DNA of 64,000 nucleotides from IMCC26256 sp046074845. GTDB taxonomy: Bacteria; Actinomycetota; Acidimicrobiia; IMCC26256. How positions within the stretch are numbered: the stretch's first letter is position 1; each line of letters opens with the position of its first letter. The notes under the pieces were generated by a model. It saw nothing but the letters and a program-made list of their open reading frames with translations, was not told where the DNA came from and ran no database searches. The stretch covers positions 3,550 through 67,549 of the forward strand of contig JBJTOY010000062.1 of assembly GCA_046074845.1 (NCBI GenBank). Direction: 5' to 3'. The position numbers and the translations under genes are program-made. Below are positions 1 to 7,903 of this stretch, piece after piece.

Positions 1-339
1 CAGCCGCGGGCCGATCGGCTGAGCGGGCGCAAGCTGTGGATCGCGTTCGCTCGCCCGTCGAGCGGGCACATCGTCGTGGACGCGGGTGCACGGCGGGCCC
101 TGGCCTCGGGCGGCCGTTCGCTCCTGCCCGCCGGCGTCCGGTCGGTGGACGGGGACTTCGAGGTGGACGCGGCGGTCGACATCGTCGGTCCGGACGGCCG
201 CACCTTCGCCAAGGGCCTCACGCGGCTCGACAGCGCCGCGATCCGTGCCGTGGCCGGGCGGCGCACCGCCGACCTGCCCGAGGGGCTGCCCGGTGAGGTG
301 GTCCACGCCGACGACCTCGTCGTGGTGCCCGAGGCCTGA
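1..339 (+). CDS. proB: Glutamate 5-kinase, C-terminal part (5' end outside window)
   Basis: Glutamate 5-kinase makes gamma-glutamyl phosphate, the first step of proline synthesis in the cytoplasm. Only the last 112 codons are present, and the frame is open from base 1. The visible stretch reads KLWIAFARPSSGHIVVDAGA and then SLLPAGV. This is the junction between the kinase domain and the C-terminal PUA domain in long-form ProB proteins. The ATP- and glutamate-binding parts lie upstream and cannot be judged. The gene is followed by proA on the same strand after an unusually long 379-base gap, so the two may be transcribed separately. Confidence 0.9.
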   Translation, partial: QPRADRLSGRKLWIAFARPSSGHIVVDAGARRALASGGRSLLPAGVRSVDGDFEVDAAVDIVGPDGRTFAKGLTRLDSAAIRAVAGRRTADLPEGLPGEVVHADDLVVVPEA

Positions 340-718
340 GGCGGCCCCGGTTCCCACCCAGCGCGCGAGGGTTCCCACGGCGGCCCCACGAACCGTCCGA
401 GATCGCGGCGTTGACGCAGCCTTGACTTGCCCGGGGGTGTGCCCGGGGTCACAATGACCTCGGATCGCTCGCCCGCCGGAACGGGGGGAGGGTCCGGTGG
501 CGACATCGGACCCACGGTGGGAAGAGCGCCGACGAGGGGCCGAGGCGTACGCCCAGCCCCTCGTCGCGTCTCCGGGCGCCGTCGCCGGTGTCGCCGAACG
601 CCGCAGACTCCTCCGTCGTGCGCCCGGAAGCACTCGCGCGCGAGGGCGGCACCGTCCTCGCCGGTGCGGCGGGAACCGTTGGAGGGCGTCCGCAGGCCCA
701 CCACTACACTCCGCCCCC
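340..718 (+). other. Long proB-proA intergenic region
   Basis: These 379 bases hold no convincing separate gene. Visible signals are a small palindrome (GGTCA-CAA-TGACC, 447-459), a possible promoter (TTGCCC at 427-432, CACAAT at 450-455, 17-nt spacer), a purine-rich GGGGGGAGGG at 482-491, and a GTG at 497 that is in frame with proA. That GTG would add 74 residues to ProA. The -10-like TACACT at 705-710 sits directly before the preferred proA start. Confidence 0.5.
705..710 (+). promoter_or_regulatory. -10 box TACACT, leaderless start of proA
   Basis: TACACT is separated from the proA ATG by 8 nt, and no Shine-Dalgarno sequence lies between. This fits the leaderless layout seen at many genes in the window. 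Confidence 0.55.
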
Positions 719-1975
719 ATGTCCCGCCCCGCCTCGGTCACCGACCTCGGGCGTCGGGCCCGGGACGCCGCCCGGGTCCTGGCGACCGCCAGCACCGGTC
801 TCAAGAACGACGCCCTCCGCGCCGCCGCGGAGCACCTCGAGGCCCACGCGGCCGCGATCCGGGAGGCCAACGCGGCCGACCTCGCGGCGGCCGAGGCCGA
901 CGGCATGGGGGCGGGTCCGCTCGACCGCCTGCGCCTGACCGATGCCCGCCTCGCCGCGATGGCCGCCGGACTCCGGCAGGTGGCGGGCCTCCCCGATCCC
1001 GTCGGCGAGGTCATCGACGGCTGGAGGCGCCCGAACGGCCTCGAGATCTCCCGGGTGCGGGTGCCCCTCGGCGTGGTCGCGATCATCTACGAGAACCGAC
1101 CGAACGTCACCTCGGACGCCGCCGGCATCTGCCTGAAGTCCGGCAACGCCGCGATCCTCCGGGGCTCGGGCACGGCCCTGCGTTCGAACCTCGCGGTGGC
1201 CGCGGCGCTCCGGGCGGGTTTCGCCGCCGCGGGCCTGCCCGAGGACTGCCTCGTCCTCGTGGACGACCCCTCCCACGAGTCGGCGGTCGGGGTCATGCAG
1301 CTCACCGAGTACGTCGACTGCCTCATCCCGCGCGGTGGACCGGCGCTCATCCAGAGCATCCGGGACAACGCGACCGTGCCGGTCATCATCGACGGCGACG
1401 GCAACTGCCACGTGGTCGTGGATGCGGCCGCCGACCTCGACCGGGCAGCGGCCATCGTCATGAACGCGAAGACCCAGCGGACGAGCGTGTGCAACGCGGC
1501 CGAGTCGCTCGTGGTGCACGCCGCGATCGCCGACGAGTTCCTGCCCCGCATCGCCGCCGACCTGCAGTCGGCGGGCGTCCGCCTCGTCGGCGACGCCGCG
1601 GCCCGGGCGATCGTCGGGTCGATCGAGCCCGCCACGGAGGAGGACTTCAGCCGCGAGTTCCTCGACCTCGAGATGAGCGTGGCGATCGCCCCCGACCTGG
1701 GTGCGGCCATCGACCACGTGAACCGGCACGGCTCCGGGCACACCGAGGCGATCGTCACCGCCGACCTCGACGCGGCCCGCCGCTTCACCCGTGAGGTCGA
1801 CGCCGCCGCGGTCATCGTCAACGCATCCACGCGCTTCACCGACGGCGAGGAGTTCGGCTTCGGGGCCGAGATCGGCATCTCGACCCAGAAGCTCCACGCC
1901 CGCGGCCCCATGGGCCCGCGGGAACTGACCACCTACAAGTACGTCGTCTGGGGCGACGGTCACGTGAGGACCTGA
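719..1975 (+). CDS. proA: Gamma-glutamyl phosphate reductase
   Basis: ProA reduces gamma-glutamyl phosphate with NADPH to glutamate semialdehyde, the second step of proline synthesis. The 418-residue product has the usual family length. It shows the N-terminal helix (LGRRARDAARVL), the GVVAIIYENRPNVTSDAAG segment, and the catalytic cysteine region AKTQRTSVCNAAESLVVH. It ends in the family-typical GPMGPRELTTYKYVV. ATG 719 is chosen because it gives a normal N-terminus and follows a leaderless-type -10 box. An in-frame GTG at 497 behind a strong purine tract is the alternative. The stop is one base before the downstream moxR start, so the next two genes are probably co-transcribed with it. Confidence 0.95.
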   Translation: MSRPASVTDLGRRARDAARVLATASTGLKNDALRAAAEHLEAHAAAIREANAADLAAAEADGMGAGPLDRLRLTDARLAAMAAGLRQVAGLPDPVGEVIDGWRRPNGLEISRVRVPLGVVAIIYENRPNVTSDAAGICLKSGNAAILRGSGTALRSNLAVAAALRAGFAAAGLPEDCLVLVDDPSHESAVGVMQLTEYVDCLIPRGGPALIQSIRDNATVPVIIDGDGNCHVVVDAAADLDRAAAIVMNAKTQRTSVCNAAESLVVHAAIADEFLPRIAADLQSAGVRLVGDAAARAIVGSIEPATEEDFSREFLDLEMSVAIAPDLGAAIDHVNRHGSGHTEAIVTADLDAARRFTREVDAAAVIVNASTRFTDGEEFGFGAEIGISTQKLHARGPMGPRELTTYKYVVWGDGHVRT

Positions 1976-1976
1976 C

Positions 1977-2873
1977 ATGGCCGAACGCTTCGCATCCGTG
2001 CCCGATGTCGTCGAGCGGCTCCGCGGGGTCGACTACCTCGCCGACACCGACATCGCCGGGGTCGTGTTCCTCGCGGACCGGCTCGAGAAGCCGGTCCTCG
2101 TCGAGGGGCCGGCCGGTGTCGGCAAGACCGAACTCGCCAAGGCGGTGGCCGAGGTCACCGGCTCGCGACTCATCCGCCTCCAGTGCTACGAGGGTCTCGA
2201 CGAGGCCAAGGCGCTCTACGAGTGGAACTACAAGAAGCAGCTGCTTCGCATCCAGGCCGATCGCGAGCACGAACGTGACTGGGCGACCGTCGAGACCGAC
2301 ATCTTCTCGGATTCGTTCCTCCTCGAGCGTCCCCTGCTCGAGGCGATCCGCTCCGAGGACCCGGTGGTGCTCCTCATCGACGAGGTCGACCGGGTCGAGG
2401 TCGAGACCGAGGCGCTGCTCCTCGAGGTCCTCTCCGACTTCCAGGTCTCCATTCCCGAACTCGGCACGATCACGGGTCGGCAACGGCCGATCGTGATGCT
2501 CACCTCCAACAACACCCGCGAGCTCTCCGAGGCCTTGAAGCGCCGGTGCCTCTTCCTGCACGTCGACTACCCGGACCTCGACCGCGAGCGGGAGATCATC
2601 CGGGTGCGGGTGCCCGAGATCGATGAGCGACTCGCCGAACAGGTCGCCCAGGTCGCGCGCACGATCCGTGGTCTCGACATCAAGAAGGCCCCGTCGATCT
2701 CGGAGACGATCGACTGGGCCCGCACGCTGCTCTACCTCGGTCACAACGAGATCGATCCCGAGGTCATCGGGGAGACGTTGCACGTGCTGCTGAAGTACCA
2801 GACCGACATCGCCAAGGCGCGCAAGGAACTCGGGGTCGACGGCGGACCGTCGATCGGTCCGAAGCGCACGTGA
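1977..2873 (+). CDS. MoxR-family AAA+ ATPase
   Basis: This is a 298-residue AAA+ ATPase of the MoxR/CoxD type. The Walker A motif GPAGVGKT is at residues 44-51, Walker B VVLLIDEVDR at about 130-139, and a sensor-1 stretch MLTSNNTRELSEALKRRC follows. MoxR ATPases usually act with a von Willebrand factor A (VWA) partner as chaperones that assemble or activate metal-containing enzymes. The next gene is such a VWA protein, which supports a paired function. The client cannot be told from the sequence: no molybdenum hydroxylase or methanol dehydrogenase lies beside it. The gene begins 1 nt after proA. Confidence 0.88.
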   Translation: MAERFASVPDVVERLRGVDYLADTDIAGVVFLADRLEKPVLVEGPAGVGKTELAKAVAEVTGSRLIRLQCYEGLDEAKALYEWNYKKQLLRIQADREHERDWATVETDIFSDSFLLERPLLEAIRSEDPVVLLIDEVDRVEVETEALLLEVLSDFQVSIPELGTITGRQRPIVMLTSNNTRELSEALKRRCLFLHVDYPDLDREREIIRVRVPEIDERLAEQVAQVARTIRGLDIKKAPSISETIDWARTLLYLGHNEIDPEVIGETLHVLLKYQTDIAKARKELGVDGGPSIGPKRT

Positions 2874-2886
2874 TCGGATCCGCACC

Positions 2887-4428
2887 ATGGCGCGCGACGC
2901 GATGTTCACGTCGCCGAGGCTGGGCGAGGTCATGAGTCGCAACACGTTCCAGATGCCCCCCGGGGTGGTCGGCACCGGTCGCCTCGTGGACGTGCTCCAG
3001 GGCTTCGTGCACGAACTCCGGGCCGCCGGTCTGCCGGTCTCGATGACCGAGAACATCGACGCCATGCGCGCGGTCGAGTTCGTCTCGATGGAGGATCGCG
3101 AGGCGCTCAAGTCGGTGCTCGGGGCCACCCTCGTGAAGCAGCACCGACACTGGCAGGCGTTCGAGACCGTGTTCGAGGTCTACTTCGCCATGTACAGCCC
3201 CGGCATCGGTGGTGACGACGACACCCCCGGGAGCGGTGACGAGGAGGCGGGCGAGACCCCGCCCGGTGGCGGCGCGGGTGACCAGCCGGGCGGCGGAGGC
3301 GGCGGCGAGGGCGTCAGCAACGAGGATCTCGCGCAGATGCTCATGCAGGCGCTCATGCGGGCCGACGAGCAGATGCAGCGCAACCTTGCGGCGCTCGCGG
3401 TCACGCGCTTCGCCGGCATGGAGCCCGGGCGTCCCGTGGGGGGCACCTACTACCTCTACCGCACGCTGCGGCAGCTCGATCTCGAGGCGCTGGCGGCCCG
3501 CATGATGCAGGCCGCGCAGGAGGCGGGCGACGTGCCCGAGGGTGACCCCCTCGCGGAGCGGTTCGCCGCCGAGGAGCAGCAGTCGCGCATCAAGAAGTTC
3601 CGTGAGATGGTCGAGGCCGAGATCCGCAAGCGGCTCGTGGCCGACCGCGGGGTCGAGGCGATGGCGCGCACGCTGCGCAAGCCACTCCCGGAGGACGTGG
3701 AGTTCATGCACGCCTCCCGGGAGGAGATGCACCAGCTCCAGCGGGCGATCGAGCCGCTCACGCGGGCGCTCGCCGCCCGGCTCGCGCAGCGCCGCAAGCG
3801 GCGTCGGCGCGGGCACCTCGACTTCCGCAGGACGGTGCGCCACTCGCTGTCCTACGGGGGCGTGCCGGTGGAGCCGAAGTTCCGCAACCCCCGGCCCTCG
3901 AAGCCGGACATCTTCGTGATCGCCGACATCTCGGGGTCCGTGGCCTCGTTCGCCCGGTTCACCCTGCAGTTCGTCTACGCCATGGCCGGACAGTTCTCGA
4001 AGGTCCGGTCCTGGGTGTTCATCGACGGCATCGACGAGGTCACGCGGTTCTTCGACGAGGCCGACGAGATCACCGAGGCGGTGCACCGGGTGAACACCGA
4101 GGCCGATGTGGTGTGGGTCGACGGGCACTCCGACTACGGGCACGCGTTCGAGATCTTCCGCGATCGGCACCTGCGCGAGGTCACGTCGAAGACGACGGTG
4201 ATCATCCTCGGCGACGCACGCAACAACTACCACGCGTCCCAGGCCGCGGTGCTCAAGGAGATCCGCGAGCGGGCCCGCAAGATGTTCTGGCTCAACCCCG
4301 AGCCGAAGGGCTACTGGAACACCGGCGACTCGATCGTCGGCGAGTACGGCGTCCACTGCGATGGCGTCTTTGAGTGCCGCAACCTCCGCCAACTCGAGCG
4401 CTTCGTCGCCTCGAGCGTCGACGTCTGA
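2887..4428 (+). CDS. VWA domain protein (CoxE-like), partner of MoxR
   Basis: This 513-residue cytoplasmic protein has a C-terminal von Willebrand factor A domain. Its metal-dependent adhesion site reads DISGS at about residues 347-351, with a later D/T-rich VWVDGHSDYG. A Gly/Pro/Asp/Glu-rich low-complexity linker lies at about residues 108-148, before a helical, charged middle region. No signal peptide or membrane segment is visible. The pairing with the MoxR ATPase 13 nt upstream matches known MoxR-VWA modules that remodel metalloenzymes, as CoxD/CoxE do for CO dehydrogenase. The client enzyme here is unknown. Confidence 0.85.
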   Translation: MARDAMFTSPRLGEVMSRNTFQMPPGVVGTGRLVDVLQGFVHELRAAGLPVSMTENIDAMRAVEFVSMEDREALKSVLGATLVKQHRHWQAFETVFEVYFAMYSPGIGGDDDTPGSGDEEAGETPPGGGAGDQPGGGGGGEGVSNEDLAQMLMQALMRADEQMQRNLAALAVTRFAGMEPGRPVGGTYYLYRTLRQLDLEALAARMMQAAQEAGDVPEGDPLAERFAAEEQQSRIKKFREMVEAEIRKRLVADRGVEAMARTLRKPLPEDVEFMHASREEMHQLQRAIEPLTRALAARLAQRRKRRRRGHLDFRRTVRHSLSYGGVPVEPKFRNPRPSKPDIFVIADISGSVASFARFTLQFVYAMAGQFSKVRSWVFIDGIDEVTRFFDEADEITEAVHRVNTEADVVWVDGHSDYGHAFEIFRDRHLREVTSKTTVIILGDARNNYHASQAAVLKEIRERARKMFWLNPEPKGYWNTGDSIVGEYGVHCDGVFECRNLRQLERFVASSVDV

Positions 4429-4435
4429 CGCGCGT

Positions 4436-5047
4436 TCAGTCGGCCGGGCGCTCCATGCACCACACCTGCGGTGCCGTGCCGGTCGGCTGCGCCATGTGGA
4501 GGCTGACGTCGAAGCGGTGCCGTCCGTAGAAGGGCAGGTTCCGCTCCTTCTCGGTCTCGAGGTAGCAGGGCAGCCCCTCGGCGTCGGCCGCGGCGAGGCC
4601 CGGCGCGATGAGCAGGGAGCCGAGACCGGAGCCGCGCCGACTCGGCTCGACGCCGATCGACACGAGGTACCAGTGCTCGTCCTTCGTGTGCACCTTGGCG
4701 ACCGCGGCCTGGTACCGCAGCGACCGGACGAGCGAGGCCGGCGCGAACGGGGCGAGGGCGAGGATCGGGAGCGAGGCGCGCAGGTCACGCGCCCCCGACA
4801 CCGGGTAGGCGCCCGGCGGGAGCCAGACCGCGGCACCCACGATCCGCCCGCCGTCCTCGGCCACCCAGACCCGACCGTTCCGGAACGCGTCGCGTGCGCC
4901 GGCGCCGAAGAACACGCGCAGGGCTATCGGGCGCATCAACCGGATCGGGAGAATCCACTCGGTGATCGGCGAGTCGTAGAACGCGGCGCCGAGCACGCGG
5001 CCGACGGCGCGCATGTCCGTCCGGCGGGCTTCGCGGATGTCGACCAC
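4436..5047 (-). CDS. GNAT-family N-acetyltransferase
   Basis: This 203-residue protein has the GNAT fold: an N-terminal IREARRTDMRAVGRVLGAAF, a central strand HWYLVSIGVEPSRRGSGLGSLL containing the acetyl-CoA pyrophosphate loop (RRGSGLG), and the late ETEKERNLPFYGRHRF motif. The substrate cannot be predicted. The start is GTG 5047, placed 6 nt after a TAACCT box, so the mRNA is probably leaderless. It converges with the VWA gene, leaving only 7 nt between the stop codons. Confidence 0.82.
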   Translation of the reverse strand: MVDIREARRTDMRAVGRVLGAAFYDSPITEWILPIRLMRPIALRVFFGAGARDAFRNGRVWVAEDGGRIVGAAVWLPPGAYPVSGARDLRASLPILALAPFAPASLVRSLRYQAAVAKVHTKDEHWYLVSIGVEPSRRGSGLGSLLIAPGLAAADAEGLPCYLETEKERNLPFYGRHRFDVSLHMAQPTGTAPQVWCMERPAD

Positions 5048-5053
5048 GGCGTG

Positions 5054-5059
5054 AGGTTA
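5054..5059 (-). promoter_or_regulatory. -10 box TAACCT before the GNAT gene
   Basis: Read on the minus strand, TAACCT is followed after 6 nt by the GTG start at 5047. This is a leaderless arrangement. Confidence 0.5.
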
Positions 5060-5138
5060 GGGGATCGCGCCCCGGCGCGACGTGGCCCGGGGGAGGCGCG
5101 CGTGCGCTCGGTGGGCGAGCGTGACGACCCGGTGCGGG

Positions 5139-6491
5139 TCAGACGCCGCGTCGCGCGCGGTACTCGGCGATCGCCTCGTGGTGGTCGAGGATCGGTTCGG
5201 GGTAGCCGACGGCGGCGCGCTCGAGCGGGCCGAGCGTGTGCACCGCGCCACCGCCGGGCACGTCGGCGAGTTCGGCCACGTAGCGACGCACGTAGACGCC
5301 CTTCGGATCGAAGCGTTGCCCCTGCACCGTCGGGTTGAAGATGCGGTGTGGGTTCGTATCGGTCCCGGTCCCCGCCGTCCACTGCCAGTTGAGGTTGTTG
5401 TTCGCGAGATCCCCGTCGGTGAGCCACTCGAGGAAGTGGCGCGCCCCGACCCGCCAGTCGATCCCGAGGTCCTTGGTGAGGAAGGAGGCCACGATCATGC
5501 GGGCGCGGTTGTGCATGTACCCCTCGTGGAGCAGCTGGCGCATCGCCGCGTCGACCACCGGGAACCCGGTCCGGCCCTCCTTCCACGCCGCGAGGCCGGC
5601 CTCGTCCTCGATCCAGGGATCGTTGCGATCCTTGAAGTCGGCCCAGGACGCATCGGGTCGGGCCGCGAGGACCTGGTGGTAGAAGTCGCGCCAGCACAAC
5701 TGTCGGATCCACGGCTCCGCGCCGTCCCGGCCCTGCGCGCCGAGGGCGAGCTCCAGCGGGGACAGGCACCCGAGGTGGAGGTACGGCGCGATCTGGGAGG
5801 TCGCGGCGCCCGGGAGGTCGTCGTGCGCATCGCCGTAGCCAGCGAGCCCGGTGCGCCGCCACGCCGTGAACCGGGCCCGGGCCACGGTCTCGCCGCCGGG
5901 GACCCGGGCGGGGGAGGTCGGACCGGCGCCGAGGTCGGCGAGCGTCGGGATCGGGCCGGGTTCGAGACCATCGACCCACGGGATCCGTCTCGGTGTCGGA
6001 GCCACCGTGCGCCACGGTGCCGCGAGCCACTGCCGGTAGTACGGCGTGAAGACCTTGAAGTGGTCGCCGCCGGTCGGGCGCACCGCCCCGGCACCCAGGA
6101 CGGTCACGCCGTCGTGGGCGCGGACCTCGACCCCGACCGCCGCGCCCGCGATCCGCAGGCGCTCGATCCGCCCCCGGGCGAACGCACTCACATCCTCGGA
6201 GCAGTGCACGACGGAGGCCCCGGTGGCGGCGGCCACCCGCAGGATCTCCTCCTCCCACACACCCCGGCGCACGACGAGGGCGTTGCCGCGCGCTCGCAGT
6301 GACGCGTCGAGATCGGCGAGGGACTCGAGCAGGAACGCGGCGCGGTTCGCCGGGCGGAAGCCGACCCGGGCGACGCGCTCGTCCAGGACGAAGAGGACGA
6401 CCACGGCGTCGTGCTCGGCGAGGGCCGCGGCGAGTGCCGGGTGGTCGTGGACCCGGAGGTCACGGGTGAGGGCGACGATGCCGACGGTCAC
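5139..6491 (-). CDS. phrB: Deoxyribodipyrimidine photo-lyase
   Basis: The enzyme uses light and FADH to split UV-induced cyclobutane pyrimidine dimers. The 450-residue protein has the N-terminal antenna-binding alpha/beta domain (VGIVALTRDLRVHDHPALAAAL). Its C-terminal FAD domain carries CWRDFYHQVL, EGYMHNRARM, the NNNLNWQWTAGTGTDTNPHR stretch and FDPKGVYVRRYV. These fit a class I CPD photolyase of the actinobacterial type. GTG 6491 is chosen because it lies 7 nt after a TACGGT box. GTG 6500, three codons upstream, overlaps that box and is less likely. Confidence 0.93.
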   Translation of the reverse strand: MTVGIVALTRDLRVHDHPALAAALAEHDAVVVLFVLDERVARVGFRPANRAAFLLESLADLDASLRARGNALVVRRGVWEEEILRVAAATGASVVHCSEDVSAFARGRIERLRIAGAAVGVEVRAHDGVTVLGAGAVRPTGGDHFKVFTPYYRQWLAAPWRTVAPTPRRIPWVDGLEPGPIPTLADLGAGPTSPARVPGGETVARARFTAWRRTGLAGYGDAHDDLPGAATSQIAPYLHLGCLSPLELALGAQGRDGAEPWIRQLCWRDFYHQVLAARPDASWADFKDRNDPWIEDEAGLAAWKEGRTGFPVVDAAMRQLLHEGYMHNRARMIVASFLTKDLGIDWRVGARHFLEWLTDGDLANNNLNWQWTAGTGTDTNPHRIFNPTVQGQRFDPKGVYVRRYVAELADVPGGGAVHTLGPLERAAVGYPEPILDHHEAIAEYRARRGV

Positions 6492-6498
6492 GGTCGGC

Positions 6499-6504
6499 AC
6501 CGTA
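6499..6504 (-). promoter_or_regulatory. -10 box TACGGT before phrB
   Basis: On the minus strand TACGGT precedes GTG 6491 by 7 nt. The hexamer position argues against the GTG at 6500 as the start. Confidence 0.5.
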
Positions 6505-6553
6505 GCGACGGGAGCGCGCGGGGACCCACCCGGAGCCGGCGGGGTGGGCCGGC

Positions 6554-7237
6554 TCAGCCGGCCGGGGTGAGGAGGGCGAGCATCCGGGCGGCGATCCGGA
6601 CGAGGCGGAGCAGCTGGAGCCGCTCGCGCTGGCGGAATGCGTGGCCGTCCCGCCCGACGAGGAGCACCACGTCGGTGTCGGGGAGCGCGGCCACGGCGAG
6701 GTCCGCCGGCCCGGCGTCACCGCGCAGCACCGCCGGCGACTCGCTCGCTCCTGCGGCGTAGGCGGCGAGGGTCTGCACCGGTGGGGTGGGGCCGTCGCCG
6801 AGCGCGAGGCGACCGTCCACGAGGACCGCGGTCCAGTCGGCGAGGAACTCGCCCCGCGTGTGGGTGGCGAGACGACGCCACAGGTCGTCGATCGAACCGG
6901 CCTCGCAGATCATGACGGCGGAGTCGAGGGCGTCGACCCGCGGGTCGGGGAACGCGCCGACGCGCCGTACCTCCTCGACCGAGACGCCGTCGACCTGTTC
7001 GATCTCGCGGACGAGGAGCGGGATCGTCGCGGCGTCGGGGAGGGCCACCGCGAACTCGTCCACTGCGACCCCGTCGCCGGTCTCGAGCACGTCGATGCCG
7101 ACGATGTCGCCGCGCATCGCACCGATCCGGGACGCGACGAGGCCGAGCGCACCGGGGCGGTCCGGGAGCCAGACCCTGATGAGCGCGTGGACGGCCGGCG
7201 TGCGGTCGGGCTCGGGGACGGGTTCGACCAGGCTCAT
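6554..7237 (-). CDS. ACT-domain protein
   Basis: This 227-residue cytoplasmic protein begins with an ACT-like ligand-binding fold. The stretch ALIRVWLPDRPGALGLVASR is the classic DRPGAL signature, followed by IGAMRGDIVGIDVLETGDG. The rest has no catalytic motif I recognise. It ends in a helical region rich in Leu and Arg. It may sense an amino acid or other small ligand. It is not an obvious subunit of a named enzyme. ATG 7237 follows a TACCGT box by 7 nt. Confidence 0.72.
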   Translation of the reverse strand: MSLVEPVPEPDRTPAVHALIRVWLPDRPGALGLVASRIGAMRGDIVGIDVLETGDGVAVDEFAVALPDAATIPLLVREIEQVDGVSVEEVRRVGAFPDPRVDALDSAVMICEAGSIDDLWRRLATHTRGEFLADWTAVLVDGRLALGDGPTPPVQTLAAYAAGASESPAVLRGDAGPADLAVAALPDTDVVLLVGRDGHAFRQRERLQLLRLVRIAARMLALLTPAG

Positions 7238-7244
7238 GACGTCC

Positions 7245-7250
7245 ACGGTA
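7245..7250 (-). promoter_or_regulatory. -10 box TACCGT before the ACT gene
   Basis: On the minus strand TACCGT lies 7 nt before ATG 7237. It is divergent from the nadD promoter about 60 nt away. Confidence 0.5.
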
Positions 7251-7311
7251 CGGAACGGCCGGACCCGAAGGATGTCGGAACCGTTACGGCGGGGTGAACG
7301 GGGGCGGCGTC

Positions 7312-7317
7312 TAGCCT
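7312..7317 (+). promoter_or_regulatory. -10 box TAGCCT, leaderless start of nadD
   Basis: The context TAGCCTcggtggcGTG is almost identical to that at mobA (TAGCCTcggtgctGTG at 56781). In both cases 7 nt separate the hexamer from the start codon. Confidence 0.6.
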
Positions 7318-7324
7318 CGGTGGC

Positions 7325-7903
7325 GTGGCGGAGCGGGTCGGCGTGTACGGGGGCACCTTCGACCCGATCCACGTCGGCCACGTGGCGGCGGCCCGGGCCG
7401 TGCGCGAGCACCTCGGTCTCGACCGCGTCCTCGTCGTCCCCGCCGGTGACCCCTGGCAGAAGCGGGGGCGGGTCGTGGCCACGCCGGCCGAGCGCCTCGA
7501 GATGGCGCGCCTGGCGGTCGAGGGGGTCGAGGGACTCGAGGTCAGCGACGTGGAGGTGCGGCGGGACGCGGCGTCGGTCACCGCGGACACGCTCGAGGCC
7601 CTCGCGGCGCCCGGACGCGTGCTCTACCTCGTCCTCGGGGCCGACGCCGTGGCGAACATGGGAACGTGGCGACGGCTCGAGGACACCCGCGACCTCGCCA
7701 CCGTCGTGGTGGTCGAACGGGAGGGGGAGCGGGCAGATCCCCCGGGGCCGGGATGGCGGGTTGAGCACGTGCCGATCCCGCGCATCGACGTGTCGTCGAC
7801 GGCGGTCCGCGAGCGCATCGCCGCGGGCGCGCCGATCGACGACCTCGTGCCGGCGGCGACCGCGCACTACCTCGCCGATCGGGGCATCTACACTCGCCGG
7901 TGA
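7325..7903 (+). CDS. nadD: Nicotinate-nucleotide adenylyltransferase
   Basis: NadD transfers AMP from ATP to nicotinate mononucleotide, giving deamido-NAD on the way to NAD. The 192-residue protein begins with the nucleotidyltransferase signature VYGGTFDPIHVGHVAAA (GxFDPxHxGH). It carries LVLGADAVANMGTWRRLEDT and the late VSSTAVRERI motif of the ISSTxxR type. The length is normal. It starts with GTG directly after a TAGCCT box. The stop overlaps the next start by one base, and the nadD - LytR_C protein - rsfS order is common in actinobacteria. Confidence 0.95.
   Translation: MAERVGVYGGTFDPIHVGHVAAARAVREHLGLDRVLVVPAGDPWQKRGRVVATPAERLEMARLAVEGVEGLEVSDVEVRRDAASVTADTLEALAAPGRVLYLVLGADAVANMGTWRRLEDTRDLATVVVVEREGERADPPGPGWRVEHVPIPRIDVSSTAVRERIAAGAPIDDLVPAATAHYLADRGIYTRR

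Noticed and set aside
2764..4836. Long antisense reading frames opposite the MoxR/VWA genes and many others (for example opposite leuS and ppdK)
   Set aside because: These come from high GC content in the third codon position. Their translations are Arg/Pro/His-rich low-complexity sequence with no motifs, while the other strand has clear families.
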